Positions 1-5,696 of a stretch of DNA of 7,750 nucleotides are shown here, in pieces (the stretch's first letter is position 1; each line of letters opens with the position of its first letter). The DNA is taken from positions 1 to 7,750 of the forward strand of contig DAOVZA010000079.1 of NCBI GenBank assembly GCA_030635405.1. Direction: 5' to 3'. Origin of the DNA: Desulfocapsa sp. (GTDB lineage: Bacteria; Desulfobacterota; Desulfobulbia; Desulfobulbales; Desulfocapsaceae). The notes under the pieces are model-generated. The model saw only the letters and a list, made by a program, of their open reading frames with translations. It was not told the DNA's origin and did no database searches. The translations under genes and the position numbers were made by a program.

Positions 1-978
1 GATGGTGCCATGACAGCGTGGATGGTTCAGGCTATTAATCCTAACCTGATGCAAACTCTTGAAGGCCAGCCAGTTCTTGTTCATGCTGGTCCTTTTGCTA
101 ATATTGCCATTGGTCAATCTTCTGTTATTGCTGATAAAGTTGGGCTTAAGATTGCAGGTTACAATGTTACAGAGTCTGGATTTGGTGCTGATATTGGATT
201 TGAGAAATTCTGGAATCTAAAATGCCGTTTCTCAGGTAATAAACCGAACTGTGCAGTAGTTGTTGCAACCATTCGTGCACTTAAATGCCACGGTGGTGCT
301 CCAATTCCAGTTCCAGGTAAACCAATGCCTGATGAGTATAATGGTGAGAACGTGGGTTGGGTTGAAGAGGGTTGTAAGAATCTTCTCCATCACATTGAGA
401 CCGTTAAGAAAGCTGGTATCAATCCTGTTGTTTGTATTAACGCCTTCTTCACTGATACTGATAATGAAATTAAAGCAGTTCGTCGTATCTGTGAGGCAGC
501 AGGTGCTCGTGTTGCCCTGTCTCGTCATTGGGAACATGGTGGTGACGGTGCACTTGAATTTGCTGATGCAGTTGTTGATGCCTGTGAAGAACCAAATGAC
601 TTTAAGTTCCTCTATGACTTAAGTGATCCACTTGATAAGCGTATTGAGCTGATCGCTAAAGAGGTTTATGGCGCAGATGGTGTGAGTTACACCCCTGAAG
701 CTCAGGCAAAAATGAAACGACTCAGTGCTGATCCTGATATGGCTGAAATGGGAACCTGTATGGTGAAAACTCACCTTTCACTTTCTCATAATCCTGCTCT
801 TAAAGGAACACCTACTGGCTGGACATTACCTATCCGTGATATCATGACCTATAAAGGTGCAGGTTTTGTTGTACCTATCGCTGGCGCTATCAGTCTTATG
901 CCTGGTACCGGTTCTGATCCAGCATATCGTCGTGTTGATGTTGATGTTGAAACTGGAAAAGTAAAAGGAGTGTTCTAG
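1..978 (+). CDS. fhs: Formate-tetrahydrofolate ligase, C-terminal part (5' end outside window)
   Basis: This enzyme (formyltetrahydrofolate synthetase) makes 10-formyl-THF from formate, THF and ATP in the cytoplasm. It feeds one-carbon metabolism and, in anaerobes, the methyl branch of the Wood-Ljungdahl pathway. The reading frame is open from base 1 (D-G-A before the first visible Met at 10), so that Met is internal. About 325 codons are visible, while the family is usually about 550-590 residues, so the N-terminal ATP-binding P-loop part lies upstream. Recognisable family segments are [20 protein letters not shown] (about nt 58-117), [20 protein letters not shown] (about nt 169-228), the GKPMPDEYN stretch and the C-terminal [14 protein letters not shown]. 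The variant ANIAIGQSS, in place of the common ANIAHGCNS, and the GTGSDPAYR tail recall versions I associate with sulfate-reducing deltaproteobacteria; that is from memory. A strong terminator follows, so fhs ends its transcription unit. Family identity is very secure. Confidence 0.96.
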   Translation, partial: DGAMTAWMVQAINPNLMQTLEGQPVLVHAGPFANIAIGQSSVIADKVGLKIAGYNVTESGFGADIGFEKFWNLKCRFSGNKPNCAVVVATIRALKCHGGAPIPVPGKPMPDEYNGENVGWVEEGCKNLLHHIETVKKAGINPVVCINAFFTDTDNEIKAVRRICEAAGARVALSRHWEHGGDGALEFADAVVDACEEPNDFKFLYDLSDPLDKRIELIAKEVYGADGVSYTPEAQAKMKRLSADPDMAEMGTCMVKTHLSLSHNPALKGTPTGWTLPIRDIMTYKGAGFVVPIAGAISLMPGTGSDPAYRRVDVDVETGKVKGVF

Positions 979-1016
979 GAATCATAAGTAGCATATAAAA
1001 AAGCTAATAAACAATC

Positions 1017-1050
1017 CTAACATTCCATTGAGGATTCCATGGAGTGTTAG
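1017..1050 (+). repeat. First of two tandem hairpins after fhs
   Basis: Bases 1017-1028 (CTAACATTCCAT) pair with 1039-1050 (ATGGAGTGTTAG) over 12 positions, with one G-U wobble and a 10-nt loop. The hairpin has no U-run of its own and ends 2 nt before the terminator stem. It may protect the fhs mRNA 3' end or assist termination. The pairing is seen in the sequence; the role is inferred. Confidence 0.6.
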
Positions 1051-1052
1051 AT

Positions 1053-1098
1053 AACGGGTTAAGAAAAGAATACTTTTCTTAACCCGTTTGTTTTTTTT
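1053..1098 (+). terminator. Strong intrinsic terminator downstream of fhs
   Basis: Bases 1053-1068 and 1073-1088 form a perfect 16-bp stem (AACGGGTTAAGAAAAG and its reverse complement) closed by an AATA loop. TG and a run of eight T (1091-1098) follow. This is the canonical Rho-independent layout on the plus strand. It separates fhs from the ATPase gene, so the latter needs its own promoter within 1099-1190. Confidence 0.93.
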
Positions 1099-1115
1099 AA
1101 GAAAAAGTTGTATTG

Positions 1116-1144
1116 TTGAATATGAATTTTTACCAATCCATACT
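1116..1144 (+). promoter_or_regulatory. Possible weak sigma70-type promoter for the pilB-like gene
   Basis: TTGAAT (1116-1121) and CATACT (1139-1144) are separated by 17 bp. Each matches the consensus at four of six positions. It is the best pair I found between the fhs terminator and the ATPase start, but AT-rich DNA gives such matches easily. Transcription would begin near 1151, inside the inverted repeat at 1147-1161. Confidence 0.25.
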
Positions 1145-1146
1145 TC

Positions 1147-1161
1147 GTTACGTCTCGTAAC
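1147..1161. promoter_or_regulatory. Perfect inverted repeat upstream of the pilB-like gene, operator or hairpin
   Basis: GTTACG-TCT-CGTAAC is a perfect 6-bp inverted repeat with a 3-nt centre, 29 nt before the ATG at 1191. It could be a binding site for a dimeric regulator or a small hairpin in the leader RNA. There is no T-run after it, so it is not a terminator. The symmetry is seen directly; the function is open. Confidence 0.4.
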
Positions 1162-1190
1162 TAGTTTAATTTTGAAATATATTTGACAAA

Positions 1191-3419
1191 ATGGTCGTAA
1201 AACAAAATATTGCCAAAAAAAGAAGTTCCCTCAAGGGGACGGTTAAAGATCGTTCCGGTGCCGGAAAGTTGAAAGTCGGTGAGTTACTCAGTAAGGCTGG
1301 CTATATTACTCCAGATCAGCTTGAAAGTGCCAAGAAAGAACTTAAAAAAAATGGCGGCCGTATTGGAGCGATTCTTCGTCGCTTTGATTATATTGATCCT
1401 GATACCATCTATAACTTCCTGAGTCGTCAACATAATTTCACTCCTGTTTTAATTGCCAAAGAACCACCAAATAACGAAGCTGTTGAATTGGTGCCCTATG
1501 AAGTTGCTAAGCAATACATGGCTTTTCCTCTTCGGCTAGCTGGAAATACCCTTCAGCTGACGATGGCTGAACCCACTGACACAGAAGCGGTTGAGAAGCT
1601 TCAGGAAGAACTTGGAAAGGAGCTTTCGGTTTGCGTCTCCATGGAAAAAGATATTGTTGATGCTTATAAGAAATACTACAAAATTGACGATACTGAAGCT
1701 GACAGTTTCTTTAGTGGTGGGGAAGACGAAGAAGAAGAAATGGCAGTTACCGAGGTTGACGATTTTGGTTCTATTGTTGCTGATGCAGCTGGTGAATTTG
1801 AGCTTGAAACAGAAGATGAAGATCTCGGTGGAGAGCAATTTGCAGCAACAGATGCTCCTATTATCAAACTTGTGAGTGGTATTCTTGTAAAGGCTGTTCA
1901 GGATGGTGTTTCTGATGTTCATGTGGAACCCTATGAGCAAACCATGCAGGTTCGCTACCGCAAGGATGGTTCTCTTTTTAAGTCCATGAATCTGCCTCTT
2001 AGTATTAAAAATGCTATGGTCGCTCGCTTAAAAATTCTTGCTGATCTCGATATTACTGAACGTCGTGTTCCACAGGATGGTCGTATTAAAATGCGTCTGG
2101 GCCGTAATCGTTCCGTCGACTTTCGTGTTTCAACCCTTCCTACTCTCTTTGGTGAGTCCGTTGTTCTTCGTATCCTTGATAAGGGCTCTCTTAACGTAAA
2201 TCTTACAAAACTTGGTTTTGAAATAGAAACTTTTGACGCCTTGAAACGTTGTTTGAAACGTCCGCAAGGGTTGTTACTCGTTACAGGACCGACCGGTTCA
2301 GGTAAAACGGTTACACTTTATTCAGCCTTAAACTCACTTAATTCTGAAGATATCAAAATTCTTACCGCAGAAGATCCTGTGGAATTTAACTTTAAGGGAA
2401 TTAATCAGGTTAATGTTAATGCCGACATAGGTATGACATTTCCGGCTGCCCTGAAAGCTTTTCTTCGTCAGGATCCTGATATTATCATGGTTGGTGAGAT
2501 TCGAGATATGGAAACAGCTGAGATTGCCATTAAGGCTGCGATGACAGGCCATCTTGTTTTTTCCACGCTTCATACCAATGATAGTGCTGCCACCATTGGT
2601 CGTTTAAAAGATATTGGAATTCCTTCATACATGCTCGCTTCATCTGTATCGATGGTTTTATCTCAACGCCTTGGTCGTAAATTGTGTCAGGCATGTAAAA
2701 AACCGGAACAGCGTGATCCTGAGGAATTAATCCGAATGGGATTTGCTGAGGATGAAGTTGATTACGTTGTTACTTATGGTCCCATTGGCTGTCCCGAATG
2801 TAACGGGCTAGGCTATAAAGGTCGAATTGGTTTCTTTGAGCTTATGGAAGTGACAGATGAAGTATCGAAAGCCATCAGTGCTGAAGTTCCTGAAGACCAA
2901 TTGCGTAAAACTGCAGTTCAAGAGGGAATGGTGCCGTTAAGGCAAGCTGCCATCGAAAAGGTTAGGCAGGGAGTAACCAGCGTGGAGGAAGCATTACGTC
3001 GAACTGTTGCTCATGAAGAAAGCCTTCCTGCATATCTTGTAAATCCTGATATTGAAAATTATGAAGATGGTGATGTTGTTATTCGTGAGGGAAATTCGGA
3101 TATGGATTTCTTCAAACTTTTGCGAGGCGGGCTCTCCGTTTTGAAAGGTGGTAAAAAAATAGCTGAACTCACAGAACCGGGAGAGTATTTCGGTGAAATG
3201 GCCGTTCTGTCCGGTGAGTCTCGGAATGCCTCAATTGTATCTCTTGGAAGATCTGCTATTAAGCGATACCCTGGTGATAAACTAGACGAAATTATTGAAA
3301 AATATCCTGATGTTTCCAGCCATCTCTTTCGTGCAATGGCAGCAAGACTTCATAAGTCCAATCAGATTATTGTCAAATTGGCTGGTGGCGGTACTCCTCG
3401 AAAGAAACCTGTACATTGA
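1191..3419 (+). CDS. pilB: PilB/GspE-type assembly ATPase with MshEN-like N-terminus and C-terminal cyclic-nucleotide-binding domain
   Basis: This is a cytoplasmic hexameric motor of the type IV pilus/type II secretion family, which extends pilus or pseudopilus fibres. Domains in order: an MshEN/GspE-N-like region (residues about 27-163); an acidic linker (166-215, 22 Asp/Glu, no Lys/Arg); the N2 domain starting near APIIKLVSGIL (222); and the ATPase core. The core has Walker A GPTGSGKT (366-373), Asp box ILTAEDPVEF (390-399), Walker B DPDIIMVGEIRD (428-439), His box TGHLVFSTLHTND (452-464) and a zinc-binding CxxC pair (C499/C502, C534/C537). All catalytic motifs are intact. FLRQDPD and STLHTND favour PilB over GspE. 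Residues about 615-725 form a cNMP-binding fold with the phosphate-binding cassette at GEYFGEMAVLSGESRNAS (664-681), keeping Glu669 and Arg678, and no DNA-binding helix-turn-helix follows. PilB/GspE proteins are usually about 500-580 residues; this one has 742. The ATG at 1191 is the first start after an in-frame TGA (1173), but no Shine-Dalgarno precedes it; a TTG near 1269 is an alternative. No pilin genes adjoin it, so the served machine is unknown. Confidence 0.93.
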   Translation: MVVKQNIAKKRSSLKGTVKDRSGAGKLKVGELLSKAGYITPDQLESAKKELKKNGGRIGAILRRFDYIDPDTIYNFLSRQHNFTPVLIAKEPPNNEAVELVPYEVAKQYMAFPLRLAGNTLQLTMAEPTDTEAVEKLQEELGKELSVCVSMEKDIVDAYKKYYKIDDTEADSFFSGGEDEEEEMAVTEVDDFGSIVADAAGEFELETEDEDLGGEQFAATDAPIIKLVSGILVKAVQDGVSDVHVEPYEQTMQVRYRKDGSLFKSMNLPLSIKNAMVARLKILADLDITERRVPQDGRIKMRLGRNRSVDFRVSTLPTLFGESVVLRILDKGSLNVNLTKLGFEIETFDALKRCLKRPQGLLLVTGPTGSGKTVTLYSALNSLNSEDIKILTAEDPVEFNFKGINQVNVNADIGMTFPAALKAFLRQDPDIIMVGEIRDMETAEIAIKAAMTGHLVFSTLHTNDSAATIGRLKDIGIPSYMLASSVSMVLSQRLGRKLCQACKKPEQRDPEELIRMGFAEDEVDYVVTYGPIGCPECNGLGYKGRIGFFELMEVTDEVSKAISAEVPEDQLRKTAVQEGMVPLRQAAIEKVRQGVTSVEEALRRTVAHEESLPAYLVNPDIENYEDGDVVIREGNSDMDFFKLLRGGLSVLKGGKKIAELTEPGEYFGEMAVLSGESRNASIVSLGRSAIKRYPGDKLDEIIEKYPDVSSHLFRAMAARLHKSNQIIVKLAGGGTPRKKPVH

Positions 3420-3458
3420 TTCAATAGAGACCTTCAACTGTAAAGTCATTTGAACAGC

Positions 3459-4547
3459 TTATTTCCTATCTTCTTTTAGAAGCTGACTAAAGAACTCCAC
3501 AGTCATTTTCGTGAGCCCTTCTACGGTATAATGTTCAAGTATCCGTTTGTGTGATTCTTCCGCAAATCGTAAACGAAGATCAGGGTCATAATAGAGTCTG
3601 GAAATAGCATCGGCTAATGCTTCAGGGTTTTCTGAAGGGACAATGAGCCCAGTTTCCTCTTCTTTAACAAGCTCCACCATTCCACCAACACGTGTAATAA
3701 CAGGAGCCACTTTTTGAAACATAGCCTCCATAACAGCCTTACATAAACCCTCCCTTCGGGAAGGTTGTACATAAACATCGGCCCCACTAATCAGCTGCTG
3801 GGCATCATTTCTTTTGCCACAAGCGACAACACGATCCTTTAGTTCGGGAAGTTGGAGCATTTTTTCAACTACCGGATCTTCGATTGGCCCAATTAGTAAA
3901 AGCTTCAGATTTGGTATTTTGTCTAGTTTTATAATAGCTGACAATAACAGGTCAATGCCTTTTACTGGTCTGATAGTTGCGATGCAGGCAACAACAAAAT
4001 CTTCGTCTGTAATAGAGAATTCTTTTAGAACTTTACGGCCGGGCTGTTGATACCAGGATGAATCCAAGCCAAGAGGGATGGTCTTCAATTTTGCTTTACA
4101 GCGGCTTTTTTTTAAGTCTTCCTGTATAGCTTTTGAAACACAGATAACTCCACGAAGTCGAGAGTTGTGGTATGAAATCCAATTGCCTGGGTCAAATTTG
4201 CTTAATAGCCCTAAAGCTCCGCGATAGCCAACACAAATAGGACGTGGAGTCATATTCTTTGTAACCCTTAAGGCTATGGCCAAAGATTGACTGGTTGTTG
4301 CATAAATAATATCATATTGTTTTTTGAGTATTATTTGTTTTAATTTCTTTCCTGCAGACCGGTCAAACTTAGAATGGATATGAAGGTGGTTTATGTCAAC
4401 ACCACTATTCTGGAGTTCTTCATCATTCTCAGAACCTTCCTGGTAAACTAGTCCAAGGTTAAAGTCCTTCTGCTTTGAGAGGAGGAGAAGCATTTCCCGC
4501 CATGGCTTTGGCGGGATCGCAATGATAGTGATAAGGAGAATATTCAT
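3459..4547 (-). CDS. GT4-family (GT-B fold) glycosyltransferase, surface glycan synthesis
   Basis: A 362-residue retaining-type glycosyltransferase of CAZy family GT4, probably acting at the cytoplasmic face of the inner membrane on a lipid-linked glycan or LPS core. The N-terminal half starts with MNILLITI, a typical first beta strand. ICVSKAIQEDL (135-145) is the usual segment entering the second domain. ATIRPVKGIDLLLSA (190-204) carries the donor-phosphate-contacting basic residues, and VQPSRREGLCKAVMEAM (260-276) contains the EX7E motif (Glu266, Glu274). VGGMVELV and TGLIVP complete the nucleotide-sugar site. Length is normal and nothing is missing. No transmembrane segment or signal peptide is evident. 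It starts 6 bp after the methyltransferase stop, so the two are very likely cotranscribed, with only a weak AAAGAAG ribosome site, which suggests translational coupling. Donor and acceptor sugars cannot be told from sequence alone. The 3' end converges on the ATPase gene with 39 bp between them. Confidence 0.9.
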   Translation of the reverse strand: MNILLITIIAIPPKPWREMLLLLSKQKDFNLGLVYQEGSENDEELQNSGVDINHLHIHSKFDRSAGKKLKQIILKKQYDIIYATTSQSLAIALRVTKNMTPRPICVGYRGALGLLSKFDPGNWISYHNSRLRGVICVSKAIQEDLKKSRCKAKLKTIPLGLDSSWYQQPGRKVLKEFSITDEDFVVACIATIRPVKGIDLLLSAIIKLDKIPNLKLLLIGPIEDPVVEKMLQLPELKDRVVACGKRNDAQQLISGADVYVQPSRREGLCKAVMEAMFQKVAPVITRVGGMVELVKEEETGLIVPSENPEALADAISRLYYDPDLRLRFAEESHKRILEHYTVEGLTKMTVEFFSQLLKEDRK

Positions 4548-4553
4548 TCTTCT

Positions 4554-5351
4554 TTAGCTGACACGGATATCTTTTTTGTCTAATTGCAGGAGCGGGTAAG
4601 TCCCCAAATATCCAAGACACGTCACGGTGAAGTATTTTTCAGCACATTTAACAAAGTTTTCAGTTGTATACTGAGCTGCACGTTCTGTGTTTTCTGCACC
4701 GACACGGTTATATTCGGGGAGACGATCAATCTCAAGTCGACCTGAAAGAATCACTCGTTTCGTACACAGCTTTGAGAGAGCTTTTAGGATTGTATCGTGA
4801 TCGCCAAATGAATGAGGGTCAACTTCGCTTCCCCAAAAGAGATAGTGGTAGGTACCGATAAGAAGGATGGTTTGATAAGGTGCCTGGTATTTTTCAGGAT
4901 CTGCTACCAGTTTATCCAGAGTAGCTATGTGAAAACTGGTATTATCTAACCCGATGTGGCTAGATACGTTACTGGCAAGGTCGACAAAGGGCTGGTGAAC
5001 ATCAATGCCGACAGCTTTTTTACAGGATGGCTTCATTGCTGCGCTCATCACGTAAAACCCCCGGCAACAACCGATATCCAGAAAACTTTCTAAAGGTTCT
5101 GGAAATGCCGACAGAACAAGGCGGAGCCGTTCGTAGAGCTTGAAACTGGGAATGAGTTTACCATCTGATATCTCATAATTATGGTTTCTCGGATAACCAC
5201 TTAATTGGGAAATCAGTGTTTCATCAAGAGGGACACTGGCGGCACTGTCAACTTTTGATAGACTACGTAAGAAACTTTTATAGCCAAGCAAACTTTTTAT
5301 TTTTTCCTGTAGGCGATATGCTGCACTTGCCTGTAATGGAAACATCGTCAT
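4554..5351 (-). CDS. Class I SAM-dependent methyltransferase, likely acting on a surface glycan
   Basis: A 265-residue protein with a Rossmann-type methyltransferase domain in its middle. Motif I is FLDIGCCRGFY (90-100), the glycine loop that binds S-adenosylmethionine. AVGIDVH (113-119) is motif II, with Asp117 expected to bind the ribose. TILLIGTYHYLFWG (161-174) is the motif IV strand region. The first 80 residues have no clear domain; they carry short basic segments and may hold the acceptor site. I do not recognise a specific subfamily or substrate. First gene of a minus-strand pair with a GT4 glycosyltransferase and next to heptosyltransferase and GT2 genes, it probably methylates a sugar of LPS or an O-chain; that role is inferred from context. 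The ATG at 5351 is preferred to the in-frame ATG two codons later because GAGG sits 5 nt upstream of it. Confidence 0.8.
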   Translation of the reverse strand: MTMFPLQASAAYRLQEKIKSLLGYKSFLRSLSKVDSAASVPLDETLISQLSGYPRNHNYEISDGKLIPSFKLYERLRLVLSAFPEPLESFLDIGCCRGFYVMSAAMKPSCKKAVGIDVHQPFVDLASNVSSHIGLDNTSFHIATLDKLVADPEKYQAPYQTILLIGTYHYLFWGSEVDPHSFGDHDTILKALSKLCTKRVILSGRLEIDRLPEYNRVGAENTERAAQYTTENFVKCAEKYFTVTCLGYLGTYPLLQLDKKDIRVS

Positions 5352-5356
5352 AATTA

Positions 5357-5360
5357 CCTC
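5357..5360 (-). promoter_or_regulatory. Ribosome binding site of the methyltransferase gene
   Basis: Read on the minus strand, GAGG followed by TAATT precedes the ATG at 5351, a spacing of 5 nt. The second in-frame ATG would be 11 nt away, so this site decides the start. It is the only clear Shine-Dalgarno in front of a gene start visible in the window. Confidence 0.65.
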
Positions 5361-5371
5361 AATTTTTTTCT

Positions 5372-5399
5372 AGAATATTTGTTGCTAAGTCTACAACAA
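5372..5399 (-). promoter_or_regulatory. Possible promoter and overlapping inverted repeat for the minus-strand pair
   Basis: On the minus strand, TTGTTG (5399-5394) and TATTCT (5377-5372) are 16 bp apart, a weak sigma70-like pair giving a start near 5365 and a very short leader. The -35 lies in an inverted repeat: TTGTTG at 5379-5384 and CAACAA at 5394-5399, with a 9-nt centre. A regulator bound there would block RNA polymerase. The symmetry is real; the promoter is a guess. Confidence 0.28.
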
Positions 5400-5451
5400 T
5401 AACAATGCTCGGTGTATAAAAACATACCTTAGGATATCGCTGATTGGTCTT

Positions 5452-5479
5452 TTGCCAGTTTGTATTAAAATGTTATAAT
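5452..5479 (+). promoter_or_regulatory. Sigma70-type promoter with extended -10, upstream of the heptosyltransferase gene
   Basis: TTGCCA (5452-5457), a 16-bp spacer and a perfect TATAAT (5474-5479) preceded by TG at 5471-5472 (extended -10). It is the best promoter match in the window. Transcription would start near 5486, leaving about 210 nt of untranslated leader before the ATG at 5697. Confidence 0.5.
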
Positions 5480-5557
5480 TCTGTATCCTGTTTTAAGAAA
5501 AAGAACAAGCAAAGATTAGAGTGATGGAAGTACCTGATACACAGTAAAAAAGAAAGA

Positions 5558-5611
5558 AAACAACCATTAATTTACAGGCCTCGTATAGTGTCCTTTTTTT
5601 TAATGTTGTTT
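5558..5611 (+). repeat. Imperfect AT-rich stem in the heptosyltransferase leader
   Basis: Bases 5558-5570 pair with 5600-5611 over 12 bp with one bulged C (5564). The stem encloses a 29-nt loop containing AGGCCT and most of a T-run. If the 5452-5479 promoter is used, this lies in the leader RNA. It is A/U-rich and may be chance. Confidence 0.25.
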
Positions 5612-5613
5612 CT

Positions 5614-5641
5614 TGTTTATTTAATCTCTATCTTTTATAAA
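5614..5641 (+). promoter_or_regulatory. Possible second, proximal promoter for the heptosyltransferase gene
   Basis: TTGTTT (5614-5619) and TATAAA (5636-5641) with a 16-bp spacer would start transcription near 5648, about 50 nt before the coding sequence. The match is moderate in very AT-rich DNA. Confidence 0.3.
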
Positions 5642-5696
5642 TAGTTATATACTGCCTCATGTTTATCTATTCCTGATTCTAAGAAAACAAGCCATT

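Larger units (their letters stand above)
5352..5696. other. 345-bp divergent intergenic region, no gene seen
   Basis: AT-rich DNA between the divergent methyltransferase and heptosyltransferase genes. Both strands hold only tiny reading frames (for example 7 codons from ATG 5524 and 13 codons from ATG 5603, neither with a ribosome site). I see promoter-like pairs for both directions, an imperfect long stem at 5558-5611 and a T8 run at 5594-5601 that lacks a convincing stem before it. No tRNA, riboswitch core or long repeat is recognisable. It most likely serves as the shared regulatory region of the two glycan transcription units. Confidence 0.7.

Noticed and set aside
1091..1107. Shared 13-mer TTTTAAGAAAAAG at 1095-1107 and 5491-5503
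   Set aside because: Low-complexity A/T sequence in AT-rich intergenic DNA; no further similarity around the two copies.
1183..1188. Perfect TTGACA -35 hexamer just before the pilB-like ATG
   Set aside because: It ends 2 nt before the start codon, so any transcript would begin well inside the gene, and no good -10 follows at 16-18 bp.
5576..5601. Possible intrinsic terminator (AGG...CCT followed by eight T)
   Set aside because: The stem before the T-run has only about three contiguous pairs and then mismatches; too weak to call.
5603..5644. 13-codon hydrophobic reading frame in the intergenic region
   Set aside because: No ribosome site, AT-rich composition explains the hydrophobic residues, and nothing else supports translation.
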